64,000 nt of DNA from Rhodopseudomonas palustris HaA2 (GTDB lineage Bacteria > Pseudomonadota > Alphaproteobacteria > Rhizobiales > Xanthobacteraceae): contig NC_007778.1 in NCBI RefSeq assembly GCF_000013365.1, forward strand, positions 806,001 through 870,000. Reading direction: 5' to 3'. Within the stretch, counting starts at the first letter, position 1. Every line of letters begins with the position of its first letter. The notes under the pieces were generated by a model that saw only the letters and a list, made by a program, of their open reading frames with translations, did no database searches and had not been told where the DNA came from. Positions 1 through 11,177 of the stretch are shown one piece after another. The position numbers and the translations under genes were made by a program.

Positions 1-526
1 TGGCGCTCTTCAGCGCGTCGAGATCGTCGCGCAGCCGCCCGACGCCGAGCGCGTCCATCATCCGGGTCTGGAACAGGCCGCGCTGGGTGAAGTAGCGGAT
101 GTTGGAGAGCTCTGCCGCATTGGCCGCGCCGGCCAGCGCCGCAGCGACCGCGCTGCGATCCTGCGACAGCAGCATCTGCGCGAGGTTGCCGAGTTCGGGC
201 GGTGCGCTGCCGCCGTCCTGCGGCGCGCCGGCGCCGGACGGCGACGCCGCATTGTCGGCCGCAGAGCCGCTGCTATCAGTCTCGGACTCGTCCTCCGCCG
301 CCGGCGGCGGCTCGGGGTGACTGAAGAACAGGTCGAAGCAGTCGCCGAGCGCCTGCTTCTCCTCCTGGCTCTTGGCCAGTGTCAGCAGCAGCGTGTCGCG
401 CAGCGTGGTGCGATCGGAGAAGCCGACATCCGCGACCGCGCGCATCGCGTCGATGCTTTCGGCCGGCGACACGCGCACGCCGGCGCCGCGGGCCGCCCGG
501 AAGAAGCGGTGCAGCTCCTCGCGCAT
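1..526 (-). CDS. CoxE-like VWA-domain protein, 3' end outside window
   Basis: The visible 175 residues start MREELHRFFRAARGAG and match the N-terminal part of CoxE-like proteins, which carry a von Willebrand A domain further on; that domain lies outside the window. An acidic, Ser/Ala/Pro-rich linker is seen around residues 72-108. Its start codon shares one base with the stop of the upstream MoxR ATPase gene (TGATG), so translation is probably coupled. MoxR plus CoxE/VWA pairs are known to act as chaperones in cofactor insertion or maturation of partner enzymes; here the target is unknown, the coupled acyl-CoA dehydrogenase being one candidate. Family assignment is from the N-terminal region and the neighbour only. 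Confidence 0.75.
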   Translation of the reverse strand, partial: MREELHRFFRAARGAGVRVSPAESIDAMRAVADVGFSDRTTLRDTLLLTLAKSQEEKQALGDCFDLFFSHPEPPPAAEDESETDSSGSAADNAASPSGAGAPQDGGSAPPELGNLAQMLLSQDRSAVAAALAGAANAAELSNIRYFTQRGLFQTRMMDALGVGRLRDDLDALKSA

Positions 527-1473
527 CAGCCGAACGTGCCGGCGCGCCCGGCCTTGGCGACGAAGCCCGCGACCTGCGGCGTAGCGGTTTCGATATCGGC
601 TTCGTATTTCAGCAGCACGTTGAGCGTGTCCTTCACGGTCTCGTGGTCGAGTTCGGTCGATTGCAGCAGCACCAGCACCCGCGCCCAGTCGATGGTCTCG
701 CTCACCGACGGCAGCTTCTTCAGGTCGAGCGCGCGGACCTGGTTGATGAAGCCGACGAGCTGCCTGCGCAGCGTCTCGGACGCGCCCGGCACCCGGCTCT
801 CGACGATGCGCTCTTCGAGCTTCTGCTCCGGAAAGCCGATATGCAGATGCAGGCAGCGCCGCTTCAGCGCGTCGGACAGGTCGCGCTCGCCGTTCGAGGT
901 CAAGAGTACCAGCGGCTTCACCACCGCGCGGATGGTGCCGAGTTCGGGAATCGAGACCTGGTAGTCGGACAGGATTTCCAGCAGCAGCGATTCGAATTCG
1001 GCATCCGACTTGTCGATCTCGTCGACCAGCAGCACGCAGCCATTGGGTTGCTCCAGCGCCTGCAGCAACGGGCGCGGCTCGACGAATTCCTTGGAGAAGA
1101 ACACGTCGCCGAAATCATGCAGCCGGTCGAGCGCGCCCGCCAGCGTCTCGGCGCCGCCGAGCACTTCGCCGAGCTTGTCCTTGAGAATCTGGGTGTAGAG
1201 CAACTGCTTGGCGTATTTCCACTCGTACAGCGCCTTGGCCTCGTCGAGGCCTTCGTAGCACTGCATCCGGATCATCCGCAGCCCGCGCCAGGCCGCCAGC
1301 GCCTTGGCGAGTTCGGTCTTACCGACGCCGGCCGGGCCTTCGACCAGGATCGGCTTCTCGATCTTCTCGGCGAGATACACCGCGGTCGCAATCTGCCGGC
1401 TGGCGATGTAGCCGACCGATGCGAGGCCCGCGGTGACGGCGTCGATGGAGGAGGTCGGCAGATGTGTGGTCAT
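526..1473 (-). CDS. MoxR-family AAA+ ATPase (CbbQ/NorQ-like)
   Basis: The 315-residue protein has a Walker A motif at about residues 46-53 (GPAGVGKT), a Walker B motif LLVDEIDK, and the compact architecture of MoxR/CbbQ ATPases. These work with VWA proteins to remodel or activate metalloenzymes. The ATG at 1473 is chosen because it gives the family N-terminus and an ATGA overlap with the end of the acyl-CoA dehydrogenase gene. A longer open frame runs upstream to about 2229 but is antisense-free shadow coding of the dehydrogenase gene. Three coupled genes (dehydrogenase, ATPase, CoxE-like) imply a functional unit; the substrate is not deducible. Confidence 0.88.
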   Translation of the reverse strand: MTTHLPTSSIDAVTAGLASVGYIASRQIATAVYLAEKIEKPILVEGPAGVGKTELAKALAAWRGLRMIRMQCYEGLDEAKALYEWKYAKQLLYTQILKDKLGEVLGGAETLAGALDRLHDFGDVFFSKEFVEPRPLLQALEQPNGCVLLVDEIDKSDAEFESLLLEILSDYQVSIPELGTIRAVVKPLVLLTSNGERDLSDALKRRCLHLHIGFPEQKLEERIVESRVPGASETLRRQLVGFINQVRALDLKKLPSVSETIDWARVLVLLQSTELDHETVKDTLNVLLKYEADIETATPQVAGFVAKAGRAGTFG

Positions 1474-2546
1474 TCGCGTCGTGCGCTCCAGAGAGATTGG
1501 CCGAGAGTGATCTGCCGCTGCTTGCGCGGCTCGCGCGCGACATTGGCGAGGACGTCGAAACCAGCCAGCGCGCGGCTGATGCGGTCGTCGGTCCGCGCCA
1601 CGGCGAAATGCGCGCGAACGTCGTCGACGATGCTGCCGGCCAGCGCGCGGATGCCGATCAGGCGCGCCGGCACCGGCGGCGTACCGTCGTCGAGCGACAG
1701 CACGGCGGCGCGGCTCGCGGTCTCGATCAGCGCGACTTGCCCTTTGAGACGCCCGAGCCGCAGCGCGTGGTCCTCGCTCGGCTCGATTTGCGCGGCGATC
1801 GCCCGCAGCAGCCACGCCAGAAAGCCGGCGGTGGTCGCGGTGCCGACGGTGTCCTCGATGTCGCGAAACGGCAGCGCCATCGCCGGATAGGCGTCGCGCG
1901 CGCCGCCGATCCGCGCCGAGGCCGGCACGACGCAATTGTCCAGCGTGAGCTCGCAATGCGACGCCGGCGCCAGCACGTCGAGCGACGGCATCGGCGTGAT
2001 GGTCAGCCCCGGCGTATCGCGCGGCACGGCGAACAGGCCGTAGCGCTTGCGACCGTCCTCGATCGCGACGATCGCCAGCACCAGGAAGAGGTCGGCGACC
2101 GGGCCGTTGGTGATCCAGGCCTTGCGGCCGCTGATCGCGAAACTGTCGCCCTGCGGCTCGGCGGCGGTCTGCAGATGTTTCGGATGCGCGCCGGCACCGG
2201 GCTCGGAGATCGCCACCGCGGCCCAGCAATCGCCCGTAGCGATGCGCGGTAGCAGATCACTGCGCTGCGCGTCGTCGGAAAAGCCGGCGATGAAGAACCG
2301 CGCGATCAGTTGCCGCCCGGCGAAGGCTGTGGCCAGGCCGAGTTCCCCGGTCGCCGCGGCCATCGCCTGCTCGGCAACTGCGATCGCCGTAAAACTATCC
2401 AGCGATGCGTCACCGCCCGGCAGTCCGATCCGGAACAGGCCCGCGCGACGCATCGCGCCGAACGGATCCGCGCGGCGCTCGGTGGCGTCGATCGCACGCC
2501 AGCGCTGGGTGATTTCGCCGACGGCCTGGCTGGCGTTTTGCAGCAT
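1470..2546 (-). CDS. Acyl-CoA dehydrogenase family protein
   Basis: The 358-residue protein resembles FAD-dependent acyl-CoA dehydrogenases: an N-terminal helical domain, a middle segment with the family pattern WAAVAISEPGAGA, then SGRKAWITNG and the beta-domain. The C-terminal helical domain is somewhat shorter and more divergent than in typical members of about 380 residues, and I cannot place the catalytic glutamate with confidence. It is first in a coupled three-gene operon with a MoxR ATPase and CoxE-like protein. The acyl-CoA substrate is unknown. It could be an atypical ACAD acting on an aromatic or branched acyl-CoA, but that is speculation. Confidence 0.82.
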   Translation of the reverse strand: MLQNASQAVGEITQRWRAIDATERRADPFGAMRRAGLFRIGLPGGDASLDSFTAIAVAEQAMAAATGELGLATAFAGRQLIARFFIAGFSDDAQRSDLLPRIATGDCWAAVAISEPGAGAHPKHLQTAAEPQGDSFAISGRKAWITNGPVADLFLVLAIVAIEDGRKRYGLFAVPRDTPGLTITPMPSLDVLAPASHCELTLDNCVVPASARIGGARDAYPAMALPFRDIEDTVGTATTAGFLAWLLRAIAAQIEPSEDHALRLGRLKGQVALIETASRAAVLSLDDGTPPVPARLIGIRALAGSIVDDVRAHFAVARTDDRISRALAGFDVLANVAREPRKQRQITLGQSLWSARRE

Positions 2547-2710
2547 GAAAAGGGACCGATTGTGGTTGTCCGGAGCGAAAGGTCACCTTGCTGTCTAGAA
2601 TAACCCGGCCGCCGTCGCGAGCGGATTCTTCCATTCCGTCGAACGGAATGGCACGGCCGTTTCGTTGCGGAGTCGCTTGCACAATGCGTCTCTGAACCAT
2701 GCCTGCCCCA

Positions 2711-2746
2711 ACGAAAACATCGGCCGGGTTCGCCGGCCGATTTTCG
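2711..2746 (-). terminator. Rho-independent-like terminator after catalase gene
   Basis: An inverted repeat (TCGGCCGG / CCGGCCGA, 5-nt loop, extended by CGAAAA / TTTTCG with a 2-nt bulge) lies directly after the catalase stop and before the dehydrogenase operon. Both strands end in a T-run, so it could work in either direction. Confidence 0.6.
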
Positions 2747-2767
2747 TGAGCATGATGTGTAGTACAG

Positions 2768-4885
<2,118 letters not shown>

Positions 4886-5147
4886 GGGGCCTCTGGCGCT
4901 GCCGGTGGTCCGGCGCGTGCATGATGGAAGGGACGCGCGGAGCTGCCGAGGACGTGGCTTCGACGGGAAGAGCGCCACGCGCAGGCCGCGCGGTGTTGAC
5001 GAGCATTGCGCGAATTCGTTCCCGCGCCTGCGGGATCCCCGTCGGCGAACGCATGGAGGTTCCGTGCCGCAAGGCGGTCGCGTCGGCATGGTGATGACGT
5101 CTGAATCGACCGACCAAGTCGGGCGGGCGGATCGCCGCCGCCGTCGA

Positions 5148-5366
5148 CTACTCGGCCGGCGGCCGCAGCGCTTCCACGGCCGCGCGGACGTCCGGCGCGA
5201 GGCCTTCGCCGCCGGCGTCGAGATGCGCGACGATCGCCTTGCGCATCCGCGGATCCCAGAATTTCTTCAGATGTTCGGCGATACCGGGCACGGCCTTGTC
5301 GGCACCCTGGCTGCGAAAGAAGGTGCCGATCTGATTGGCCATATGGACCAGCCGCTCAGGCGACAT
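5148..5366 (-). CDS. fdsD: Formate dehydrogenase delta subunit
   Basis: This 72-residue protein ([17 protein letters not shown]...) matches the small FdsD subunit found at the end of NAD-dependent molybdenum formate dehydrogenase operons. In relatives it is needed for an active enzyme, probably in assembly or cofactor stability rather than catalysis. Its start overlaps the end of fdhD by 11 bases, which supports co-translation. It is the last gene of the fdsGBA-fdhD-fdsD operon. Confidence 0.92.
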   Translation of the reverse strand: MSPERLVHMANQIGTFFRSQGADKAVPGIAEHLKKFWDPRMRKAIVAHLDAGGEGLAPDVRAAVEALRPPAE

Positions 5367-6189
5367 CGGCGGCTCCCTCGCTCGTCCCGCTGCTGATCCG
5401 GCCGGGATGGGTGAACACTTCGAAGCCGTCGGCGCGCGCGATCGCGGCCAGCGTGATGCCGGCGGCGTTCGCCATCCGCACCGCCAGCGCGGTCGGTGCG
5501 GAGACGGCGACCAGCAAAGGCGCGCCGAGCGCGGCGGTCTTCTGCACCATTTCGACCGAGACGCGGCTGGTGAGCAGCACGATGCCGTCCCGGGCGACGA
5601 TCTGCTGCCGCGCCAGCGCGCCGGCGAGCTTGTCGAGCGCGTTGTGGCGGCCGACGTCCTCGCGCAAGGCGACGACGCCGCGCGCCGGCGTCCAGAACGC
5701 CGCGCCGTGGACGGCGCGGGTTTCGATATTGAGCGCTTGCAGCGGCGGCAGCGCATCGATCGCGGCGATGATCTGCTGCGGCGAGAACCGGCCGCCGGCA
5801 TGCACGATCGCCGCCGGGCGTAGCGCTTCGGCGATCGAATCGACGCCGCACAGGCCGCAGCCGGTGGGGCCTGCGATATGGCGGCGGCGTTGCTGCAGCC
5901 GCTCGCCCTCGGCGCCGCCGATCCACATCCGCAATTCGACGCCGTCGTCGAGCGGCACGATCTCCAAGCTGTCGATCTGCGATGGGTTTGCGATCACGCC
6001 TTCGCCGAGGCTGAAGCCGATCGCGAAGTCCTCGAGGTCGGCCGGCGTCGCCATCATCACCGCGTGGGTGCCGCCATTGTAGCTGATCGCGACCGGCGTC
6101 TCCTCCGGAACGGCGCGGGTGCCGTCCTGCATCCGGCCATTGCGCCAGGTCCGGGTCGGCTGGCTGTGGGCGGTCGGGCGCAGCGTCAT
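5356..6189 (-). CDS. fdhD: Formate dehydrogenase accessory sulfurtransferase FdhD (FdsC)
   Basis: The 277-residue protein belongs to the FdhD/FdsC family, which binds bis-MGD and sulfurates or delivers the molybdenum cofactor to formate dehydrogenase. The redox CxxC pair is visible in GPTGCGLCG (around residues 108-116), and the C-terminal half carries the family segments DVGRHNALDK and SRVSVEM. Its ATG overlaps the fdsA stop as ATGA. It lies between fdsA and fdsD as in Rhodobacter-type fds operons. Confidence 0.95.
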   Translation of the reverse strand: MTLRPTAHSQPTRTWRNGRMQDGTRAVPEETPVAISYNGGTHAVMMATPADLEDFAIGFSLGEGVIANPSQIDSLEIVPLDDGVELRMWIGGAEGERLQQRRRHIAGPTGCGLCGVDSIAEALRPAAIVHAGGRFSPQQIIAAIDALPPLQALNIETRAVHGAAFWTPARGVVALREDVGRHNALDKLAGALARQQIVARDGIVLLTSRVSVEMVQKTAALGAPLLVAVSAPTALAVRMANAAGITLAAIARADGFEVFTHPGRISSGTSEGAADVA

Positions 6190-9032
6190 TCTGCGGCCTC
6201 TGCAGGCGTCGCGATCCGGCGAGCGGCGGCCGCCTGCTGGGCATAGTCGCGCTGCCATTCCGATGGACCATTGGACGGCGTCACCTGCACCGCCGTCACT
6301 TTGTATTCCGGGCAGTTGGTGGCCCAGTCGGAATACTCGGTCGTCACGACGTTGGCCTGCGTGTCCGGGTGGTGGAACGTGGTGTAGACCACGCCCGGCG
6401 CGACCCGATCGGTGATCAGCGCGCGCAGCGTGGTCTCGCCGGCGCGGCTGGCGAGTCGCACCCAATCGCCATCCCTGACGCCGCGCTGCTCGGCATCGTG
6501 CGGATGGATTTCGAGACGGTCCTCGTCGTGCCACACCGTATTGGCGGTCCGTCGCGTCTGCGCGCCGACATTGTACTGCGACAGGATGCGGCCGGTGGTC
6601 AGCAGCAGCGGGAAGCGTGGCCCGGTGCGCTCGTCGGTGGCGACATATTCGGTGATGACGAACTTGCCCTTGCCGCGGACGAAAGCGTCGATGTGCATCA
6701 CCGGCGTGCCGTCCGGCGCGCGCTCGTTGCACGGCCATTGGATCGAGCCGAGCTGCTCGAGCCGGTCGTAGGACACGCCCGCAAAGGTCGGCGTCAGCGC
6801 CGCGATCTCGTCCATGATCTGCGACGGATGCTCGTAGCTCATCGAAAAGCCCATCGCATTGGCGAGCCGCTGCGTGACTTCCCAGTCCTCCTGCCCATTG
6901 CGCGGCGTCATCACCTTGCGGACGCGCTGGATGCGGCGCTCCGCATTGGTGAAGGTGCCGTTCTTCTCCAGGAAGGTCGAGCCGGGCAGGAAAATATGCG
7001 CGTAGTTCGCGGTCTCGTTGAGAAACAGATCGTGCACGATGACGCATTCCATCGCTTCGAGCCCGGCGGCGACGTGTCTGGTGTTGGGGTCGGATTGCAG
7101 GATGTCCTCGCCCTGCACGTAGAGCGCCTTGAACGAACCATCGACCGCGGCGTCGAGCATGTTGGGGATGCGCAGCCCCGGCTCGCTGTTCAGCGTCACG
7201 CCCCACAGCGCCTCGAAGCTCTCGCGCACCGCGTCGCTGGAGATGTGGCGATAGCCCGGCAGTTCGTGCGGGAACGAGCCCATGTCGCAGGCGCCCTGCA
7301 CATTGTTCTGGCCGCGCAGCGGGTTCACCCCGACGCCGGGCCGGCCGAGATTGCCGGTGGCCATTGCGAGGTTGGCGATCGCCATCACGGTGGTCGAGCC
7401 CTGGCTGTGCTCGGTGACGCCGAGGCCGTAATAGATCGCGCCGTTGCCGCCGGTGGCGTACAGCCTTGCCGCCTCGCGCAACGCCTGCGGATCGACGCCG
7501 GTCATCGCGCTGGTCGCTTCCGGACTATTGGCCGGCTGCGCCACGAACGCCGCCCAGTGCTCGTATTCGCTCCAGTCGCAGCGCTCGCGCACGAAGGCCT
7601 CGTGGGTGAGTCCCTCGGTGACGATCACATGGGCGATCGACGTCAGCACCGCGACGTTGGTGCCGGGCTTCAGCGGCAGATGCTGCGCCGCCTCGACATG
7701 CGCCGAGCGCACCAGATCGATCCGGCGCGGATCGACCACGATCAGCTTGGCGCCGGCGCGCAGCCGCTTTTTCAGCCGCGAGGCGAACACCGGGTGGCCG
7801 TCGGTCGGATTGGCGCCGATCAGCATCACCACGTCGGTGTGCTCGACCGAGTCGAAATCCTGGGTGCCGGCCGAGGTGCCGAATGCGGTGGAGAGGCCGT
7901 AGCCGGTCGGCGAATGGCAGACCCGGGCACAGGTGTCGACATTGTTGTTGCCGAAGCCGGCGCGGATCAGCTTCTGCACCAGGAAGGTTTCTTCGTTGGT
8001 GCAGCGCGACGAGGTGATGCCGCCGATCGAATCGCGGCCGTATGTGGCCTGGATCCGCTTCAACTCCGAAGCTGCGTAAGCAAACGCTTCGTCCCAGCTC
8101 ACTTCGCGCCACGGCTCGCTGATGCTGGCGCGGATCATCGGGTTGAGGATGCGTTCCTTGTGGTTGGCGTAGCCCCAGGCAAAGCGGCCCTTGACGCAGG
8201 AATGGCCGCGATTGGCCTTGCCGTCTTTGAAGGGCACCATGCGGACGACTTCCTCGCCGCGCATCTCGGCCTTGAAGGTGCAGCCGACGCCGCAATACGC
8301 GCAGGTCGTCACCACCGAGCGCTCCGGCGTGCCGATCTCGATCACGCTCTTCTCGTTCAGCGTCGCGGTCGGGCAGGCCTGCACGCAGGCGCCGCAGGAG
8401 ACGCATTCCGAGCCGAGGAAGCTCTCCTGCATGCCCGGTGAGACGACCGAGTCGAAGCCGCGACCGGCGATGGTCAGCGCGAAGGTGCCTTGCACTTCTT
8501 CACACGCGCGGACGCAGCGCGAGCAGACGATGCATTTCGACGGATCGTAGGTGAAATAAGGGTTGGACTCATCGAGCCCCGGATTCGGGTGCTTCTCGCC
8601 GCTATAGCCATAGCGCACGTCGCGCAGGCCGACCGCGCCGGCCATGTCCTGCAATTCGCAATCGCCATTGGCCGAGCAGGTCAGGCAGTCGAGCGGGTGG
8701 TCGGAGATATACAGCTCCATCACGCCTTTGCGGATCTGCTTCAGCCGCGCGGTCTGGGTCTTCACCACCAGCCCGTCGGCGACCGGCGTGGTGCAGGACG
8801 CCGGCGTGCCGCTGCGGCCGTCGATCTCGACCAGGCACAGCCGGCACGAGCCGAACGCGTCGACCATGTCGGTGGCGCAGAGTTTCGGAATCGCGGTGCC
8901 GATCTCCATCGCGGCGCGCATGATCGAGGTGCCCTCGGGCACGCTGACGTTGCGGCCGTCGATCGTCAGCGTCACCATCGTCTCGGACGGCGAGCGCGGC
9001 GTGCCGAAATCGGTTTCGTGAACCAGAGCCAT
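6186..9032 (-). CDS. fdsA: NAD-dependent formate dehydrogenase alpha (Mo-bis-MGD) subunit
   Basis: The 948-residue catalytic subunit oxidises formate to CO2. N-terminal region: a [2Fe-2S] set (Cys52, 63, 66, 80), a His-Cys3 [4Fe-4S] site (His112, Cys116, 119, 125), and two ferredoxin-type [4Fe-4S] motifs (Cys167-177 and Cys210-220). Then a further [4Fe-4S] set (Cys244, 247, 251, 279) and the molybdopterin domains. The Mo ligand is most likely Cys372 in ARVCHSP, so this is a cysteine, not selenocysteine, enzyme. Electrons pass through these clusters to FdsB/FdsG and NAD+. fdsB ends 10 bases before its start and fdhD overlaps its stop. Confidence 0.97.
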   Translation of the reverse strand: MALVHETDFGTPRSPSETMVTLTIDGRNVSVPEGTSIMRAAMEIGTAIPKLCATDMVDAFGSCRLCLVEIDGRSGTPASCTTPVADGLVVKTQTARLKQIRKGVMELYISDHPLDCLTCSANGDCELQDMAGAVGLRDVRYGYSGEKHPNPGLDESNPYFTYDPSKCIVCSRCVRACEEVQGTFALTIAGRGFDSVVSPGMQESFLGSECVSCGACVQACPTATLNEKSVIEIGTPERSVVTTCAYCGVGCTFKAEMRGEEVVRMVPFKDGKANRGHSCVKGRFAWGYANHKERILNPMIRASISEPWREVSWDEAFAYAASELKRIQATYGRDSIGGITSSRCTNEETFLVQKLIRAGFGNNNVDTCARVCHSPTGYGLSTAFGTSAGTQDFDSVEHTDVVMLIGANPTDGHPVFASRLKKRLRAGAKLIVVDPRRIDLVRSAHVEAAQHLPLKPGTNVAVLTSIAHVIVTEGLTHEAFVRERCDWSEYEHWAAFVAQPANSPEATSAMTGVDPQALREAARLYATGGNGAIYYGLGVTEHSQGSTTVMAIANLAMATGNLGRPGVGVNPLRGQNNVQGACDMGSFPHELPGYRHISSDAVRESFEALWGVTLNSEPGLRIPNMLDAAVDGSFKALYVQGEDILQSDPNTRHVAAGLEAMECVIVHDLFLNETANYAHIFLPGSTFLEKNGTFTNAERRIQRVRKVMTPRNGQEDWEVTQRLANAMGFSMSYEHPSQIMDEIAALTPTFAGVSYDRLEQLGSIQWPCNERAPDGTPVMHIDAFVRGKGKFVITEYVATDERTGPRFPLLLTTGRILSQYNVGAQTRRTANTVWHDEDRLEIHPHDAEQRGVRDGDWVRLASRAGETTLRALITDRVAPGVVYTTFHHPDTQANVVTTEYSDWATNCPEYKVTAVQVTPSNGPSEWQRDYAQQAAAARRIATPAEAAE

Positions 9033-9042
9033 CGGGCGTCCT

Positions 9043-10599
9043 TTATTCCGCAGCCTGCAGGCGGCGCGGCGCGAGGCCGAAATCTTCCGGGAAGTGCGCC
9101 AGCGCGCTGAGCACCGGGATCGGCGCCAGTCCGCCCAGCGCGCACAGCGAGCCGAACTTCATGGTGTTGCAGAGGTCTTCGAGCACGGCGATGTTGGCCG
9201 CAGGCCTGTCGCCGGCGATGATCTTGTCGACGGTCTCGGCGCCGCGGGTCGAGCCGATGCGACAGGGGGTGCATTTGCCGCAGGATTCGATCGCGCAGAA
9301 CTCCATCGCGAACCGCGCCTGCTTGGCCATGTCGACGGTGTCGTCGAACACCACCACGCCGCCGTGGCCGACCATGCCGCTCCGCGCAGCAAAAGCCTCG
9401 TAGTCGAACGGCGTGTCGAACAGCGCACGCGGGAAGTACGCGCCGAGCGGCCCGCCGACCTGCACGGCGCGCACCGGGCGGCCGCTCAGCGTGCCGCCGC
9501 CGATGTCGTCGATCAGTTCGCCGAGCGTGATGCCGAACGCGACCTCGAACAGCCCGCCGTGCCTGATGTTGCCGCCGAGCTGGATCGGCTTGGTGCCGCG
9601 CGAGCGGCCCATGCCGCAATCCGCATAGGCCTGCGCGCCGCCGTCGAGAATGTACGGCACCGCCGAGAAGGTCAGCACGTTGTTGATCACGGTGGGCCGG
9701 CCGAACAGGCCCTTGTGCGCCGGCAGCGGCGGCTTGGCGCGGACGGTGCCGCGCTTGCCCTCGAGGCTTTCCAGCATCGAGGTCTCCTCGCCGCAGATAT
9801 AGGCGCCGGCGCCGACCCTCACTTCGATGTCGAAGGAGTCGGTCGAATGGCAGATGTGATCGCCGAGATAGCCGGTGCGGCGCGCCGCCTCGATCGCCGC
9901 ATTCATGGCTTCGACCGCATGCGGATATTCCGAGCGGATATAGATGTAGCCGCGGGTAGCGCCGACCGCGATGCCGGCGATCGTCATGCCTTCGATCACC
10001 ATGAAGGGATCGCCCTCCATCAGCATGCGGTCGGCGAAGGTGCCGCTGTCGCCCTCGTCGGCGTTGCAGCAGATGTATTTCTGGCCGCGGCCGGCCTGCG
10101 CCACGGTGCGCCATTTGGTGCCGGTCGGGAAGCCGGCGCCGCCGCGGCCGCGCAGGCCGGATTTGACGATGTCGTCGATGATCGCGTCCGAGCTCATCTT
10201 CAGCGCGCGTTCGAGGCCCTTGTAGCCGCCATGCGCCCGGTAATCGTCGATCGAGCGCGGATCGATGATGCCGCAGCGGACGAAGGTGAGGCGGGTCTGA
10301 CGCTTCAGCCAGGGGATCTGTTCGGTGAGGCCGAGCTTCAGCGGATGCTCGCCATCCGACAGAATCGCGTCGAGGATCGACGCCACGTCGTCCGCTGTGG
10401 TCGGGCCGAAGGCGACGCGGCCGGCCGGCGTATCGACTTCGAGCATCGGCTCCAGCCAATACAGCCCGCGCGAACCGGGCCGCACCAGATCGAGCGGCAG
10501 GTGGCGGTCATGGGCGACGCGGGTGAGTTCGGCCGCGGCCTCGTCGGCGCCGACCGCAAGCGCGCCGGAGTCGCGCGGGATGAAGACGCGCAGGCTCAT
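9043..10599 (-). CDS. fdsB: Formate dehydrogenase beta subunit (FMN/NADH, NuoF-like)
   Basis: The 518-residue diaphorase subunit is homologous to NuoF/HoxF. The N-terminal ~100 residues form a thioredoxin-like extension, followed by the NADH/FMN fold with GRGGAGFPTGTKW and NADEGDSGTFADR, and the C-terminal [4Fe-4S] motif in ESCGKCTPCR with a later Cys near LEDLCNTMK. It passes electrons from FdsA to NAD+. The ATG at 10599 overlaps the fdsG stop as ATGA. The open frame reading further upstream is a shadow of fdsG. Confidence 0.96.
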   Translation of the reverse strand: MSLRVFIPRDSGALAVGADEAAAELTRVAHDRHLPLDLVRPGSRGLYWLEPMLEVDTPAGRVAFGPTTADDVASILDAILSDGEHPLKLGLTEQIPWLKRQTRLTFVRCGIIDPRSIDDYRAHGGYKGLERALKMSSDAIIDDIVKSGLRGRGGAGFPTGTKWRTVAQAGRGQKYICCNADEGDSGTFADRMLMEGDPFMVIEGMTIAGIAVGATRGYIYIRSEYPHAVEAMNAAIEAARRTGYLGDHICHSTDSFDIEVRVGAGAYICGEETSMLESLEGKRGTVRAKPPLPAHKGLFGRPTVINNVLTFSAVPYILDGGAQAYADCGMGRSRGTKPIQLGGNIRHGGLFEVAFGITLGELIDDIGGGTLSGRPVRAVQVGGPLGAYFPRALFDTPFDYEAFAARSGMVGHGGVVVFDDTVDMAKQARFAMEFCAIESCGKCTPCRIGSTRGAETVDKIIAGDRPAANIAVLEDLCNTMKFGSLCALGGLAPIPVLSALAHFPEDFGLAPRRLQAAE

Positions 10600-11066
10600 G
10601 GCTGCGCCTCCGTCAGCAGCGCATCGAGCTTGCCGGCATCGAGCCGGCCGATCACGCGCTCGTTCAGCATCGCCGCCGGCGCCGTGGCGCACAGGCCGAG
10701 GCAATAGGTCGGCTCCAGCGTCACCGCGCCGTCGGCCGTGGTGGCGCCGAAGGTCACGCCGAGCCGGGTTTCGGCGCGCGCGGCGAGCGCGTCGCCGCCG
10801 GCCGCCTGGCAGGCCTCGGCGCGGCACAGCTTGAGCACGTGGCGGCCCGGCGGGGTGCGGCGGAAATCCGGATAGAAGGTGAGGACGCCGTGCACTTCGG
10901 CGCGCGACAGGTTGAGCGCCTGCGCCACCATCGGCTCGGCGGCCGCCGGCACATGGCCGAACGCCTCCTGCAAGGCGTGCAGGATCACCAGCGTCGGCCC
11001 TTCCTTGTGCGTCAACCCGGCGATGATCTCAGCGGCGCGGGTCGGATCCCATGGTTCATTCTGCAT
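10596..11066 (-). CDS. fdsG: Formate dehydrogenase gamma subunit (NuoE-like [2Fe-2S])
   Basis: The 156-residue NuoE-like subunit has four cysteines suited to a [2Fe-2S] cluster: CRAEAC in the middle and CLGLC near the C-terminus. It pairs with FdsB to form the NADH-reactive module. It is first in the fdsGBA-fdhD-fdsD operon, with a 111-base gap to the LysR gene upstream that must carry the operon promoter if the operon is not read through from the regulator. Confidence 0.95.
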   Translation of the reverse strand: MQNEPWDPTRAAEIIAGLTHKEGPTLVILHALQEAFGHVPAAAEPMVAQALNLSRAEVHGVLTFYPDFRRTPPGRHVLKLCRAEACQAAGGDALAARAETRLGVTFGATTADGAVTLEPTYCLGLCATAPAAMLNERVIGRLDAGKLDALLTEAQP

Positions 11067-11107
11067 CGGCGCTCTTCGTCGTCGTGGCTCGCCCGATGAG
11101 AATAAGA

Positions 11108-11125
11108 ATTGTTCAAAGAATCAAT
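11108..11125 (-). promoter_or_regulatory. Candidate LysR operator upstream of fdsG
   Basis: An ATTG-N10-CAAT dyad lies 42-59 bases upstream of the fdsG start, in the AT-rich gap between the LysR gene and fdsG. It has the form of a LysR-type box (T-N11-A core) and is the best symmetric site in this gap. Binding is inferred only. Confidence 0.4.
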
Positions 11126-11177
11126 AAAGCTGTCCAATGGTGCGATACGGAAACGATAATGAAGCGGGAGAGGCTGA

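Noticed and set aside
379-1890. Plus-strand 503-codon frame opposite MoxR and dehydrogenase
   Set aside because: Composition typical of an antisense shadow; the minus strand has clear Walker motifs and coupled starts.
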